A program made the position numbers and the translations under genes. Below the pieces are notes generated by a model. The model was given only the letters and a program-made list of their open reading frames with translations. It searched no databases and was not told the origin of the DNA. DNA of 64,000 nt from Symbiodinium microadriaticum (lineage: Eukaryota; Sar; Dinophyceae; Suessiales; Symbiodiniaceae), in assembly GCA_001939145.1 (NCBI GenBank), contig LSRX01000782.1, forward strand, positions 105,407 to 169,406, read 5' to 3'. Below, in pieces: positions 1 to 13,330 of the stretch (its first letter is position 1; each line of letters begins with the position of its first letter).

Positions 1-567
1 GGGGGGGGGGCTTAATAACGTGCTTGGTGCACCGCCACTGCCGGACTTGTTTCACACCACGGGCCAGGCTAGCTCTGATCTGCCCATACTCTTCTCTGAG
101 ACAAGGCGGCAACAAAGCGAACTCTCGGATGCTCAAAGCTCGGCGTTCCCAGCATCGTTCGCTTGAGGGTGCACGGAATCGAAACCATCGCGAGCAGTAG
201 AGCTTTACCGAGCCTGCACACGCTCCGCTCTTAAGCAAATGTGGCCTCATTATCGTGCCATGCACCTTGCAGCGACCAAACTTACTGTCCTTCTGCAGCA
301 ACTTGGCCACACGGTTCTTCTCTGTTTGCTTTCGACGAGCAGCTGCATCCAGTTGAGCATGCAAGGTAGGGTTTGCAAGGGGGCAGCAAGCAATTGCTAG
401 GAGTTTCTACAAGGCACTCGAAGGTTAATGGTGCTTTCAGCTTCTTCTAGGGTGGTATATAAGCATTTTTTCTCTCACAAGACAGGCGGAAAGGATTCAT
501 CCAGGGGTCGGAATAATTAGAATAGGGTTTTGAGATATATTATTATACCATAGAGACTAGCTGTAGT

Positions 568-648
568 GTGTGTGTGTGTGTGTGTGTGTCTGTGTGTGTG
601 TGTGTGTGCGTGTGTCTGTGTGTGTGTGTGTGTCTGTGTCTGTGTATG
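568..648. repeat. (GT)n microsatellite
   Basis: An uninterrupted run of GT with occasional C or A substitutions is visible. It gives no meaningful ORF. Confidence 0.95.
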
Positions 649-1017
649 CATGTCAAGTGAGGCTAGTTCTTTAGAGGAGTCAGGCCCTCAACTTCTAAAA
701 ACATACAAGCGCGTTCTCAAAACAACATGTGCAACATAACCACAAAAAATCCTGCGCCATTTACCCGAAAACCGGTCAGGCCTAAGATTGCCACGACTGC
801 ACACAATTAGCTGGTATTTACACTAGTTTCTGCTTCTTGGCTCACCTAGGAAGTCTGGCAACTACACCGAAACTAATTAGTTTCTCCCCCGCAGAGCTTT
901 TGGCCCTAATGCAGACATGTTGTTCGAAAACTACAAACGTACTGTAATTTACGGTACATCGCGCACTTGCACTTACCAAGGACTTTGCTCTGACCACCGG
1001 GCGCCCAGAGAGCCCGG

Positions 1018-1020
1018 TGC

Positions 1021-1081
<61 letters not shown>

Positions 1082-1118
1082 GAGTAGGAGTAGGAGTAGG
1101 AGTAGGAGTAGGAGTAGT
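1018..1118. repeat. (GTA)n then (GGAGTA)n repeat
   Basis: A pure trinucleotide run passes into a six-base derivative. The Ser/Arg-rich, Leu-rich and Thr-rich ORFs crossing it are translations of the repeat and are not genes. Confidence 0.95.
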
Positions 1119-3239
1119 AGCACCAGCAGAAGTAGGAGAGGTGGCACTGGCAGTATCATTAGTGCTACTGTAACAGTAATGAACGAAGAGGCCATCCTTG
1201 ACACGGATGATCTGCGAATTCTGCGACCCACTTGCCCTTGCAAACATCTGGCCAACTTTGGCGCGTAAGTTTCGCGAGTTGGGGCGTGCCGACATCCACT
1301 GCAGCCTTTGCTGTCACGCTTCCACTGTTCCCTGAAGCATGCTTTTTAGAATACAAGGCGGAGTACATATCGAAATGCTGCAACGAACCTGCCAGCACAT
1401 CATCCCCCAAGCGTGACTCTCAGTCGCAACCCTTCTCAACGACCACTAACTCATCAGGCCCAGGTCAACATGGGACAAGCGCAAGTGTTGGGCTGCCTGC
1501 TTGCTTCGACGCTTCAGGGAATTCTCCAGGACAATGCCCATGCAGTATGCAGGAATGACCAGCATCATGGCCTGAGACATCTTACGGCCATCGTGTGGTT
1601 AGGACAGTCATGACAAAGTGCCGATGACCGAGTCGAGCCTGTGGCCTTCGACAACTTCTCAATAAATCAAGCCAGCGTAGCTTCAAACAAGGCTCTGTTG
1701 CGACGGTAGCTCCCAGGAGGCCTTGTGGTGTACTCAAGCAGTCAGACGTTCACCCATCGATCCCTGCATGCTATCTCTTCAAGCTGCTCAAAACGGTTCC
1801 GACGTTCGGCACGTTGACCTTTGTGAAAGTCTGCAGTAAGCCGGAGGTCTAGAAAGTGACAGGCGGAGACGGGGAGTTCTTGCCAAGCGTCAGCAACCAC
1901 AGCTTGGCAAGCCAAACAGGCAATGGACACGGCTATGCCTCGAGATGGACGATTTTCTTGCGAGACTTCCTCCCCTTCCCCATCACTTGTTTGCAGCCAT
2001 GTCACGAAAACACGGCTGCTGATCCCGAGCTTCTTCCACATTGGTTGGGCTCCTTAGCTGCGACAGGGAAGGGGTGCGGGGTTCTTGCTTGGTCCATGCA
2101 AGCAGGTTTCGCAAGGAAATGTGGTTCACCATGCTTCAAGATGACGATTCGATCACCTACAAGAAGGGGGTTGGGGATCCGTTTTCGGGCCAAACTAGAA
2201 GGGGGGGGCTTGATCCTCGCAAGACCTCTGCCCTCTCTACATGCTCGGAACATCATTTTCAATTCTGTTGGAAATGCCTTGCAGCCCTCCCCTCCTTCCT
2301 CCTCTCCTTCTTGTTTGGCCCTCACTCTTTGTAGGTGCTCGGGACATCATGTTCACGAGCTGAACCACAGTCCATCCCAAAACCCAGGTAAACTCCCCAA
2401 CCCCACCCCCGCTATCGGCCGTGTCTGCGGAAAAGAGCACCTTGCTGCAGAATAGTTGCTCTAGCAGCGTGGGATCCGATTTCACGAAGTATTCCTTCAG
2501 CTGAACACCTGATTTCACCTGAGCAGTTTGAGAGTTCCTGTAAACGGCTCTAGCGCGCTGAAGCTGTTGCGCAAGCTACCCCGAACTGGCAATACCCTGA
2601 CACATGTAACATCATGCAACTCTTATACACATACACGCCCAAGCCACCGTCGGATTCAGATTCGCGGGAATCGCGACCTGGGAGATGAATTGGACTCCAA
2701 GGATCACGCTAGGGGCACGATCCTGCCGCCCCATCTTCCCTGGAGCGTTTTGCATCAAATTTTGCCATAAGGCTAAAAAACCCAGCAAGTCTAACTATGT
2801 TTAACCGTTTAACTAGGCCATTTCAGCACTCACCGTTTCTAGCTGTAGCCGGACACGGTACAGAAAAAGACGGACACAGGATTCTCTGCAAACATCTGCA
2901 AACGGTTGGCCACAACCCGAAACAAGAACCTTAAATCCTTGAGCCTTCAAAAACGTGGATCCCCAAACCTGGCACAAAATTCTTACACCTGTAAGCCCTC
3001 AAGCCTACAGTAACGCTTGATACATTGCCCTGGTAGACCTCTTATGAAATCCTGGCCGATGGCGTCGTTTCGACTCGCACACTCACTCAAGGCAGATACT
3101 GCTTCACTCCGATGCCCCACATTTGCACCGTGATGTGCCAAGGTATGGAACAATGCAAAAACATGTCTGCCGTCAGTTGGAAACAGAGAACTTTCCACGA
3201 CCACAGATGATCACCACACCGCACAATCCGCACAGGGAC

Positions 3240-3625
3240 CCGGTCCTATCATGGCGACGGTATGCGACGGTCTGGACAAAAACAGGCCTTCTCTACTCCC
3301 GCGCTGGAAAACAAGGCTGATGCTAAACATACCGTATTTGGCCCTACAGTATTTGTTCAAAGCGCCAGGTTCTGGACAGGCTCCAAAACAAGATCTGCCA
3401 GCTGATGACAGGCAGGCAGGCAAGGCTTAGACGAAATACGGCGTGTTTAGGCCAGTTGAGGAAAGGCTTGTGAACAAGGCTTGCACTAAATACGTTGAAC
3501 TACGGCATATGTAGAGTATAAGGTGTGGACGGACTCGAAACCAAGGCTGCCACGAACTACATAACTACGGCGTGTTGTGGACAGGCTCAATACAGAAGCC
3601 TCCACTCACTACGACGTACATAGCC
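3240..3625. repeat. Degenerate tandem repeat, roughly 80-90 bp unit
   Basis: The same words recur about every 80-90 bases: a 'tctggacaggctc' or 'gtggacggactcg' core, then 'aacaaggct', then 'aaatacg' or 'ctacggcgtg'. At least four diverged copies are visible. No coding function is apparent. Confidence 0.6.
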
Positions 3626-4879
3626 ATGCAGAAGTGTCATGCAGAGTCGTCTCGAAGCGCAAAAACGAATACGAAATTTAGTTTCATTGTGCTTCCGTTT
3701 TAGTCAAGAATTGTTTGCTTCCTGCCTGAAACTATCCTCAGTGACACATACTTTGCTGTCGAACATTGTCACGGAGCATGCAGCAACAATCAAACACAGT
3801 CTTTACTGGGTTTGTTTCTACTCTCACCGGTTTCTGAGATTGCTTGCTATAGTAAGCACAAATTCGGAAATAAACAATGGTCTTGCGCAGGTCTGAACTC
3901 CCTCACACAGTTGTCTAGCTCAAGTGTCGCGGAGACTGAATTTCTCGAAACCAAAATTCTCGCACTAGGACTAGGACAATCTGACAAACAACACATTGCG
4001 TGTCATGCGTGAAACCATGTTCGGCGACACGACGTGTCGTGGAGAATGAAATGGAATCGAAGCGAATATGCATGCAAAATTTGCCGCTTCTTGGAAGTAA
4101 GACCAGACAGAAATGATGGCATATCTTGCACGCCCGAGGCCACGGTCCCTGATACTGTTGGGCGGAGGAATTGTCGCCGCAGAACATGTGGTTTCGTGAG
4201 GGTACCTCACTCTGAATTTAAAAAGTTGCAGAAAACACAATGGAAATGTATACTGCCTGTACAATGCCTCAAGCCAGCGTGTTAGCTGTTAAAAAAGTGT
4301 TGTGGAGTGGTTCGGAAAGGAAAACGCGCAGAAGATTTGCCTGGACATGCAGAAAAATTGTGCTTTTCCCAGACAGCTCTAGCTTGGTGTTCTTGTCTGA
4401 GGTTGATTTGGATTTTTTCGCGCCAGCACTCTAAATGACGTAAACAGTCCCTGAATGCTTTGATGACCGTCTCGGATTCGTGGATTCACTTCCAATGTGT
4501 CTCCTTGCTTTCGGCCTGTTGCAAGACGAGAAGAGCCTGGTCATACCCGTCTTGAAATCAAATGTCTCCCTCTGTGCGCGAAGCCCGGATGCTGTGACGC
4601 CCGTCTGGGACTGCTTCCATTTGTCTCCGAGTTGTGTCTGCTTGTTTGATTTGCTTGTGATATCAGCAGACCCTTGCTGCTGTGACGCCCCTGTGGGAAT
4701 GGTGGATTCATCCGCGTCCTTTTCTTCCCCACATGGTCTCTTGCTTTCACAATGAACCCTTGGATGCTTTATTCGCTCATCCTGCTTTTTGAAAACAACA
4801 TTGGCCGGTGCCGGAATATCAAACGGTACTGAGCATCGTCAAGCTTCAAATGCATTGGCTAACTGGCCAAATTGGCATA

Positions 4880-5105
4880 TTTCGCCATGTTTGAAAACCC
4901 ATTCGGTCCTCCGAAGGCCCTCTCTGGCGCCGGTACTTCTTTGTTATGTGCGGAGGTGCAGTGGTACCCATCCATGTTGGAAAACCATTCGGTCCTCGTT
5001 TGTTCAAAGCAATGGGCCACTCACTCCAGTGCCGGTGCTGGTACTTGCTTAGTGTGTGGAACGGTATTTCGCCATGTGGGCAAAAAGCATTCGGTCTTCC
5101 TTTTT
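4880..5105. repeat. Diverged tandem repeat, about 85-100 bp unit, three copies
   Basis: A 'catgttggaaaaccattcggtcctc'-type block occurs three times, near 4888, 4972 and 5074, each followed by related sequence. The short ORFs across it on both strands simply repeat this motif. The preceding stretch, 4480-4760, has a similar weaker periodicity around 'gctgtgacgccc'. Confidence 0.6.
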
Positions 5106-5889
5106 GTTGTTGTTTAGCCATGGGCCATGGTCACCTCCAGTGCCCATGCGCAAATAGTTGTGCTTTTGCCTTCAATGCTCCTCAGTTGCTGTTTGGGCGA
5201 GGCGGGTATACTGCAAGGCGTTTTTGAACAAGATGAACCCCGTGAGGACAACAACAACATCTACGCATTCTCGTTGGAAACACCAGCATGGAAACTCCAG
5301 TGTGTTGAGACTTTTCTCGTCTTTGCCTCCTGCATGGACTGCGAGTCGCGGAAGCGGGTTTTGCAGATCCAGTGATTAGCCTCCTGTTTTTTCCGCCGAG
5401 GCCGGGAACCACGTCTTGGGCAAAGGACCAGTTGTAGTGGCCGCTACCCGTTACATCCCGTTACCCAGGAGTTTGGGCTTGGGTCTCACAGCGGGCGCTA
5501 GCACTTGGAAATCTGCAGCAAAACATATGCCAACGTTGCCGGCTGCGGACAAGCACCGTGACCGTGGCCCTCCCTGAGGCAGTTCTGGTGCTAGTGGTTA
5601 TATTCGCCCTGACAGTTCTGCCTGTCCAAAGCCTGGGTCGACAGTTTGGCGGGTTCCGTAAGTCAACTAACTTTTGAAATCAATAATTCAGCAGGAATGG
5701 TCTGCTGCCTGAAGCCATGCTCCATGCGTTCGATGCAAATTCCACGGAGACAATGACGCCATATGACGCCTTTCAGTCATAGACTCAGCAGTCAAGCGGC
5801 CATCATTGTTAGTGTGAGGAAGCAACGGCCGGCAGCTACAAAGTAGTCCTTCAAGGCGACGGTGTCTGCATCTCAAGAAGCATGACATG

Positions 5890-7365
5890 TGCTGCTGTGG
5901 CAATGGAACAGACACACCGACTGCCCTCGCGGTGCCGAGTCCGTAGGGTTATAGTTCTCCAGGATGTCCGAGAGAGTTGCATTCAGAAACGACAGGTAGC
6001 CTGAGCGCCATGGCAGCTGCATGTTTACGAGCGGTGACGGTTCTTTGGAAGATTTTTGAACCAAGGGACCGGTCACGCCGATCAAAACATAGAAGGCACA
6101 CTGGAAGATGTTCACACGTGCGGACACTTTCTTCATTCGTTCGCGTGTGGGTCGGACAAGTCGGTCCGCTATCGGAATCACGTTCAAGTGGCAGTTGAAC
6201 GCAAACACGCACAAGGCGAATGCCTGGCAAATGCCGACTGCATGATGCACTGGCTTATGTTGCCTCGCCTCAAAGAAGTGCAACGAGAATGTCGCCAGTC
6301 TGAGAGGTCCGTTCGCTTCGCTGTTCGCCTACCGGCGTTGACTTCCAGTGAAACTGAAAATGAAAGACTGAAGCGCCTGCTCAAAACTTGCATGTGCTGA
6401 CGGAGAAACTGGAATACCACACTTTGGAACCTCCAAAGAAGTATCATCAGTCCCCGTGCAACCAAAGCGGCACGGAACATTCCGGGACACTTGACAGTCA
6501 CAACGATGGACATGTACCTTGTCGTTTTGCTGTGTATGGGTGTATGCCGGTTCTGGATTCCGTAGAGGTCTGGTCAGGTCATGCAGTTCTTTCCGGGTAG
6601 AGCCCAGTCACAATAGCGACATGATTGACACCGGCTGAAGAAACTTCAGCTTAGACAAGTCATTCGGAAGCATCATCGGTACGAGCAGCACCTCGCAACA
6701 CGTTATTGAACCTGCTGCCTTCATTTCAGTGTAGCTGGTGCGCGGGTTCGTCGTAGATGAGCCCAGCACAGCTGCGATAAGGATGGAACATGTCCGCGTA
6801 GGACCTGCGTTTGCCCGAGCTTGACAACAGACAGCGCCGCACAGCAACTGCAGCCCTCGCGGCCAAGTTGCCCTTGGTGTCCTGTGCCCAGTTCTCTGGG
6901 AAAATTAATGCGATGATGTTTGGCACGAAATCCCCAATGAAGACCATGTACCCAACCTTGTTTCATCAAGTGCTACTGTTTCACAATCAAGCCATGTCAG
7001 TCGCAGGATCTCTCAGCAGTCCCAAGAATGCCACGCAAGCACCATTGCCGTAGATGAAAAGCATCGCATCTAGGATGGGGCCTCACTGCCAGTGCAATGC
7101 CCCTTGAGAATTTGCATCGTTTCAGTGTGTCTGCCCGCCTGCTTTGGTTCCGGCACAGTGCGAAAAAAGCGCTGCATAGGAGCTGCAGCCTGTTCGGTTG
7201 CTCCTGACACGACATTTTTTCGACTCTTTGCCAGGTGGACATCTGGTACTGTGCACCAGGTGCCGGTCATGTCCATCAAGGCATCCATTCCAAGATAGGC
7301 CAGAAGGGCGCCGGTCATCAGCATCAAACAGCCCAAGCCGACTCCACAAATGTTCATGACCTTTC
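5890..7365 (-). CDS. SLC38/AAAP-family amino acid transporter (multi-exon, 5' end unresolved)
   Basis: This is a membrane amino acid transporter of the AAAP (SLC32/36/38) family, assembled from minus-strand exons in the family's expected order. About 7265-7360 encodes a hydrophobic helix around GVGLGCLMLMTGALL. About 6995-7075 encodes IYGNGACVAFLGLLRD, matching the family Y-G-x-G-A helix. About 6845-6955 carries MVFIGDFVPNIIALIFP, the conserved I-G-D element. About 6608-6700 has LLVPMMLPNDLSKLKFL. About 6060-6235 has CVFAFNCHLNVIPIADRL, the family F-x-C-H signature, then RERM and another helix. About 5925-6005 has GYLSFLNATLSDILENY, matching GYLTFG...DIL.NY. The first helices and the last C-terminal helices are not identified. 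A minus-strand hydrophobic stretch at 7700-7850 may be an N-terminal exon. It lies directly downstream of the dynein AAA4 exons on the same strand. Family assignment is firm; substrate is unknown. Confidence 0.82.
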
Positions 7366-8216
7366 TTGCTGAGTCGTTAAACGTGTGGACGACTCACTGA
7401 CCAAATCTCACGGCTGAGCCGTGTGCGAAAGAAACGGACAAGACTCCACCACCCAGCGCGGTGGTGGTCAAAGTCAGCATTCCTTGGCGATGCATGCCAA
7501 CTTTCTCAAGAAACTTGTTTTGCCGGCTGCAAGTTCGATCAATGCAATCATTTCGTCCACAGCATCACCAAGTCAACAGTTTGCACCGCAGTGTTGAAGA
7601 ACAACTGTAACACAAAGACATGGATCTTGGATACAAGATGCCGGCAGAAGCTAGCAAGGCGAATGGGCAAGAGTGGAGTCGAGTCGGCAAGTCGTGAGAG
7701 GGGTCCTATGCATGGCTTGTCTAGATGGGCATGCGCACGCGACAGACGAAGAAGACGAAGTCACGCCGGAAACAGCCCTGATCATTATGCCCAGCAGCCA
7801 GATCGAAAGCCGTTTTCTGTCATGGGCGATAGCCATCTCTCCTGCATGTTACGCCCAACGGCCCAGACCCACCGAAGGCAGTTTGTCTACACTTCCCCAT
7901 TGCTCTGCAGACTTCGCAGCATAGCGTCAATGCAGGTTCGCGCATTGGGCGCCGATGTGGACACCTGGCAATGCTCCCGACCAAGACGCTGTCAACAACT
8001 ACTTCGGCGATATACATGTGGAGCGCACAAACCGAACACGGTCGAGCAGTGCACCCCGATCAGAGGCCTCAACGGCGGGGAGGCTCATCCAGAGTCCCTG
8101 AAATGCGTTATCCGACCGCCATCGCTCAGTCGCTTGGGCCAAATGCCTGCGATCTGCCAAGCCGCACCTCGTTGCGAAACTACGAAGGCAGTCTAAGCAG
8201 CATCTGGTGCTGTCAC

Positions 8217-8396
8217 CTCGTTGATGGCTGTCTCCTTCTCGTCCTTTTGCAGAAGGCCCACCACCTGTTCTGTGCTTGGCCCTTTTATGCTTTTCCTGAG
8301 TGCTTTTTGAGCCTCTCCGGTTGCCAACATGGAATTCATGATCTCCAAGAAATTCTCGTTTATGACATCTTGGTCAGTGAAGATAAACGTGACGTC
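8217..8396 (-). CDS. Dynein heavy chain exon: AAA4 Walker B region
   Basis: This 180-base exon is bounded by a clear acceptor (CATGCCAG before GACGTC) and a GT donor after AACGAG. It reads DVTFIFTDQDVINENFLEIM, then MLATGEAQKAL, then KDEKETAINE. This corresponds to the AAA4 segment of axonemal-type dynein heavy chains, where a V-F-L-F-T-D strand is followed by a fLEdiNniLntGEvpnLf-like helix and a DEKEEI-like motif. In the family this region forms the AAA4 nucleotide-binding core. The GEVP element reads GEAQ here, so the copy is diverged. Confidence 0.9.
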
Positions 8397-8464
8397 CTGG
8401 CATGAAAAACAGGTGCCACCCTTCGCTCAAAGGCAAAGCTGGCTCAAAGCGATGGGCAGCTTGT

Positions 8465-8796
8465 CCTCATCCTTCTGGCCTGCAATGATGTACAACTCTT
8501 TCAGGTCCTGCGAAACCGCAGCATCAATAGCTGGCTTCCGGGTTATGCAAACGGCTCGAAGCACCTCCATGAACTGTATCTCACCTCGGAATTGGTGGCT
8601 AGGTGCTTCCTTCAGCGCCAACTGCAGTGATGCATCCAGCGAAATGTTGCGCTTTGTCAAACTGCCACACAAAAACTGCCTGAGCTGAGCCACAGGATAA
8701 GCGACTACGAGTAAGGCCCCGTCTGTATGTTTTGGTGATGGTGATCTGGAACAAGTAGTGCCCAGAAATGAATGCAGCCAAGCGGGTCAACGATTG
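8465..8796 (-). CDS. Dynein heavy chain exons: AAA4 P-loop end and following helix
   Basis: Two exons are visible. The first (about 8726-8796) follows an acceptor CTTAG and reads GKQSLTRLAAFISGHYLFQI then TITKTY. This is the second half of the AAA4 P-loop (GVGGSGKQSLTRLAAFI in the family), with the intron splitting the P-loop between G and K. The second (about 8465-8507, acceptor TTTCGCAG) reads DLKELYIIAGQKDED and matches the DLKKLYRKAG element. The exon carrying the first half, GVGGSG, was not located between 8.8 and 10.6 kb. Confidence 0.9.
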
Positions 8797-8799
8797 CTT

Positions 8800-10640
8800 G
8801 CCTAAGCATGCAGGTCTCAGAAGCAGCAGAGACTTGGAATATCGTGCCTATGCAGTCTTGCCACCTGTACCCTTGGTGTACCCTCCCTGCCTGGCACGCC
8901 TGGCCTGCATCTTGATCAGTAGGGTTTCAGAGTCATTATGAAATTTTTTGCCTCCCACCTAGCTAGGACGAGCCCGCATTATTTATGAAATCATTCACGT
9001 ACGTTTTCCTGAACTGCCCTTGCCACTCGTTTACTCCCTCTTCTTATGCATCATGAAGGACCAGATGTCAACAAGGTAAACGGACATCCATGAAGCCACC
9101 AGCTGGCAATGGCGCCGTCTTCTGCCCTTTGCTTGTTGGGGATGATCGTCGACCAAGTTGTTCAACTTCTTCCTAGAGAGCCGACATGCGTCGCTGCATC
9201 GCCATGAAATGACAGGACTCACATGCTTCTGGCGATTTATGTCTCAAATTCATTTTCCGGCCGCCGGATTCCGTACCTGGTGATTGAGCTTGCAGAACAA
9301 CCCACACGAGTTGCTGACGTCTTGCATGCTCAGACCCAGTCACATGCTGAGCCGCACTCGAATCGAGCTGCTAGCGACATCCGTAGCCTACAGTAGGGTG
9401 CTCGTCTTCCTCGCAGTTGCAAGACACCGGTTTCTAGACATGATACTGATACTCTGCCTGTGGCGAATTCATCTGTGCCAGGTTCCGCTAATGGCCGTTC
9501 ATCGGTCCCAGTCTATTCGTGACGCGACGCATTCGAGGCCTGGTGTCAATCCATATCACGCTCTTCGGCAAGAGGTTGTGATATGGATCCAAGCACTGAG
9601 TGGTTGAAACAGCATGTCCACGGATGCAAAAGCGCTTTGAGTTGCGTGACATCTGGCTAGCATTTCAAACTTGCCTCACGTCACGACGAGAGTCCAGTGG
9701 ACTCTGCTTGCAGTTGTTGTGGGTTGTGGGCAGCAGGGCCGCAACATGCCGTGCTGCATGATGTGCAAGTGGCAGGTTGCTTCCGCACTCCTGTCGGGGA
9801 ATTGGACGGCACTTTCGTGACTTGACCAACAACATTCAATCGGATGCAGCTGCTTATAAAGTCGTATGGTTGGTTGGGAAGGGTTTACTTTAGTTCTGAA
9901 TGAATGCTGAGGTACGATGAGTCCATCGCTTATCTGAAATTTGCCCCACCCACCCTCCCTTGATGTCCTCACGGATTGATTGGGATGTGGGTCCTTGTCT
10001 GGGGCCTGAATCTCCTTGAGATTGTGGGGTCTCTCTGAGCCCTCTTGGGGGAAGGGTGTTTGGATGTCCATCACTCTGTCCACCCTTCATGTCGTGATCA
10101 TACCGATCTGACATGTCTACCCAATGTCTTTGACATGTGGTGTATGTTCCTTCTGCAATCATTCTGATTCGCATCTTGGACATATGTTTGTAATATTACT
10201 AACGTAGCTGAAGAACTGGGGCACCACACTAAAGCGACAGGGGAAGCCTACATCAGAATACGCCATCGCTCAACCACTACAGCTACGCGGGCCCCCTCAG
10301 CTGCCAAACTGGCACACTATTGCTTGAAGGAAGGCCGCAAACTTTAAACGTGACGTCCACGAAAACTAACAGGCACGACATTGCAGGTTACCAGCCGTTT
10401 GGCTGAGCTGCACAAACTGCCAACCACTTTTCTGATCTGCCATGCTGGGTTCCGAGCCACTGCCGCCGACTCCGACCAACATGGCCTTGCATTTTTCACT
10501 GTCGGAACCCAGCTGACGAGACGCAACCTTGGAAAGGTCGCAACAAAGGCCGCGACGCTGCCACGCTTTTGACGAATGGTTCGATTTATGCGCATCCTCA
10601 GCTCAGGTTCTGTGAGGGGCCCCGTGAACGCGACCAAGCA
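8800..10640. other. Intron or intergenic stretch, nothing recognised
   Basis: This lies between two dynein AAA4 exons on the minus strand. Short ORFs occur on both strands, but none has family features or a convincing composition. Confidence 0.5.
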
Positions 10641-10654
10641 TTCAAATTATTCAA

Positions 10655-10735
10655 ACTTGGCAATGGGCAAGTGCATCATTGCATCCTCAAACAACACGAG
10701 ATTCATCGCCTTAGCAAAAGCATGATTCTGGTATC
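10655..10735 (-). CDS. Dynein heavy chain exon: start of AAA4
   Basis: The minus-strand frame reads AFAKAMNLVLFEDAMMHL. This matches the conserved entry into AAA4, where dyneins have a MNLVLFxdAxeHixRI stretch just before the AAA4 P-loop. It sits in the correct order upstream of the P-loop exon at 8.8 kb. The exon limits are approximate, and the following RI-R-L segment is not visible in the same frame. Confidence 0.75.
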
Positions 10736-11114
10736 CAGTGCAGCGTTGACAACAACATGGAAAGACACGACGACGGATGACCTGAAAACATGCGATGGAC
10801 TGCTGCAGCAGCAAGCAACTTTCGACAGCAATCACAGCTCGTGCTATGTCGGCACTGGCACAACAAGGGGCCACACGTGCCAACGCAGAAAACGACGTGC
10901 AAGAGAAAGAACAGTTTCTTGCGTTTTTTTCATGGCGTCATCCTCAAAACGATTTCTGCTGCCCGCCGTGCACTGAGCCAACAACGACCGTAGTGAGTTC
11001 ACCATGACATGAAGCAGCGTGCGAATCGTTAAATGCACAAATGTGATGCACATCTTTACAACAAAAGCTCGCAACTTTAACGTGTTGTGAAACATATTGC
11101 GAAGGATGACGATC

Positions 11115-11115
<1 letters not shown>

Positions 11116-11156
<41 letters not shown>

Positions 11157-11162
11157 TGTGTA
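11116..11162. repeat. (GT)n microsatellite
   Basis: A GT dinucleotide run. The His/Thr-rich minus-strand ORF through it is a repeat translation. Confidence 0.95.
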
Positions 11163-11894
11163 GGCCCTGACTCTAGGCTAAAAGGCTTTTGGAGACAAGC
11201 GCAGGGAAACCGTCTCGCAAGCACGGTTAACGGTCCAAGGAGTGACTGATATGGGTCGAGGACGCTCTATCCACGTACCGGCCTTTTTCAGACTGTGTAG
11301 CAACCAGGCTAAGCCGAGAACCCGGGACGTTTTCATCATTTGGTTGACACCAGTACTCTGATGATTACTAAGGAATTCTGGATCCTGGACATAGTCGTCG
11401 AGAGTTAGTTTTCCTGTTACAGCCACCGTCTCCGCGAGTCGGCCTTGTTGCCAGTCGGCAATTAGCCCTTTCGGCGCACTGCCGGGAATAACCAAGTACA
11501 TCAGCCGAGCGAGCCGAGAGCGAGTTTACCAAAAGCACCGGGTCGTGCCTGTTGAGTACGCAAGTACGAACTTGATACACAGTCGAATGGTCGAGCCACC
11601 GAGACCAACAGTCGCAGAATGAGCGGAGCTGGGTACTCCTTCCGGCCCCATGGCAAGCATCACGTTCCCTTCTTATGGAGGGTCACCCTAGGCCTCTTCC
11701 AGGTGGTTGTATGGTTTTTTTGGGGGGGATTGTTTTCCGGCTAGGTCTGGGTCTGAGAGTACTTTCGGATTTCAGCGGTTCAGGGTTGAGAACTTGCGCT
11801 CACTTTTCTCGAGCTACACTTTGTTGTGCTGTTGTGTTCTGCTGACGCAAGGGAGTGCGTGTTCCAGCTTTCCCTCCTTCCTTTTTCGCCTCTT

Positions 11895-11930
<36 letters not shown>

Positions 11931-11939
11931 CCTCTCCCT

Positions 11940-11975
<36 letters not shown>

Positions 11976-11976
11976 A
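11895..11976. repeat. (CT)n / (CCCTCT)n tract
   Basis: A pyrimidine run in which CT passes into CCCTCT and back. The Ser/Leu- and Arg/Glu-rich ORFs across it are artefacts. The surrounding 11.2-12.7 kb has no recognised gene. Confidence 0.95.
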
Positions 11977-12718
11977 CCGGGAACGAGCGGATGCCCGAAC
12001 TCTTGCGCGCTCGCGCACGCCTGCGGGTCTCTTCAGGGTTTTGAACTTCCACGGAGGGGGCTTCACCCCCAGTGGCTTGGCTTTAGATACATGTGCCGTG
12101 GCACGAAAAGAAGAAGGCCATCATGTGATCTTTCCCGGGGCGCCCAAAACAAGAAAACAAGTAGCCTTCAACCCTCCCCCCAATGCCGGCCTTCGTCTGG
12201 CAGCAGGAAGAAATACGTGCGTCCCTTACTAGTCCTCACTGTTTCGTGCGGGTTTATCATCCGTTCTGCATGGTTTGAGTGGATCGTCTTGGAGCTTCCT
12301 GTCCCCCAAATGCCTTTCGGCTACTTTGCGCCCGGTGTGTTGAAAAGAAACAAGGATTGGGGGCCGAAAGGAACCCTATCTAGGAGTGAGCTAGCCTGAG
12401 CAAGAGTCGAGCATGAATCTTGACCCGTTTAACGAAGGAAAAGGTTCAAGCATGCCATTAAGACCCACAAAGGCAGAATCATCCGAACCAAAACCCCCAA
12501 CTAAAGCCAGAACCTTGCCCCGGACGAGAAAAGCTTTTCACGGGCCGGCTCACTCGCTCTCACTCAGCTTCACTTCTCCCCGAACTCGTTGCACAGGTTC
12601 CGTCTTTGGGTTGGTTCGCCTTTGTCTCACGCCGCGTCCGGAAAGTTTTGTGGTCCCCGGTCTTGGCGCGGGTTCCTCCCCCTGTGTTCGAGGTAGCTTC
12701 GCGGTGTGCAGTCTGAGC

Positions 12719-13080
12719 TCATTTAAGGAGGTCCTGGATTTTGCAAGGAACCTCTCCACATATGTGTGCAGCTCTTCCTCCACCTTTGGGTTGCTCGTCT
12801 GCATTGAGTCCCTCCTCTGGTTCATATAGCAACACCAGCCCCTTTGCCGTTTCGTGGTGGGTGCACTCTGCCACAGCGAGGGCATGACCCATACCCTCAC
12901 GAGTCATCTCACCTTGTTTTCGTGTGCCATTCCGTCGGTCTGGCATACGTGGCACCAAAAACTCCATCTCATTTTTCTTTCTCATCAGTATTTTAACTTC
13001 ATCATATTTCACCATACCTTCAGCCCTGAGCTGTTGCATTAAGTAGTCCAGAGTTCTTCGCATCAGTTCTTGCCAAGCCT
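12719..13080 (-). CDS. Unidentified coding-like stretch
   Basis: About 115 codons are open on the minus strand, from just left of the GTGC repeat. The translation includes ELMRRTLDYLMQQLRAEGMV, then VKILMRKKNEMEFLVPRMPD, and a charged C-terminal part. The mixed hydrophobic/charged pattern looks more like protein than repeat translation. The start is lost in the microsatellite and no domain is recognised. It could be a relic of a mobile-element or host gene. It is not obviously dynein. Confidence 0.3.
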
Positions 13081-13111
13081 GTCTCTGTGTGCGCGTGCGC
13101 GCGCACGGGGG

Positions 13112-13330
<219 letters not shown>

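Larger units (their letters stand above)
1..2980. other. Left flank, no recognised gene
   Basis: The window opens with ten G residues. It then holds a GT microsatellite (about 568-645) and an AGT/AGGAGT tract (about 1018-1118). Minus-strand stretches near 1165-1295 and 1742-1950 read as possible coding sequence in more than one frame, but I cannot match them to a family or define splice sites. Nothing else is supported. Confidence 0.5.

Noticed and set aside
7423-8196. Plus-strand ORF of 257 codons
   Set aside because: Arg/Cys/His-rich composition without a domain, lying opposite the minus-strand transporter/dynein region. It looks like an antisense shadow.
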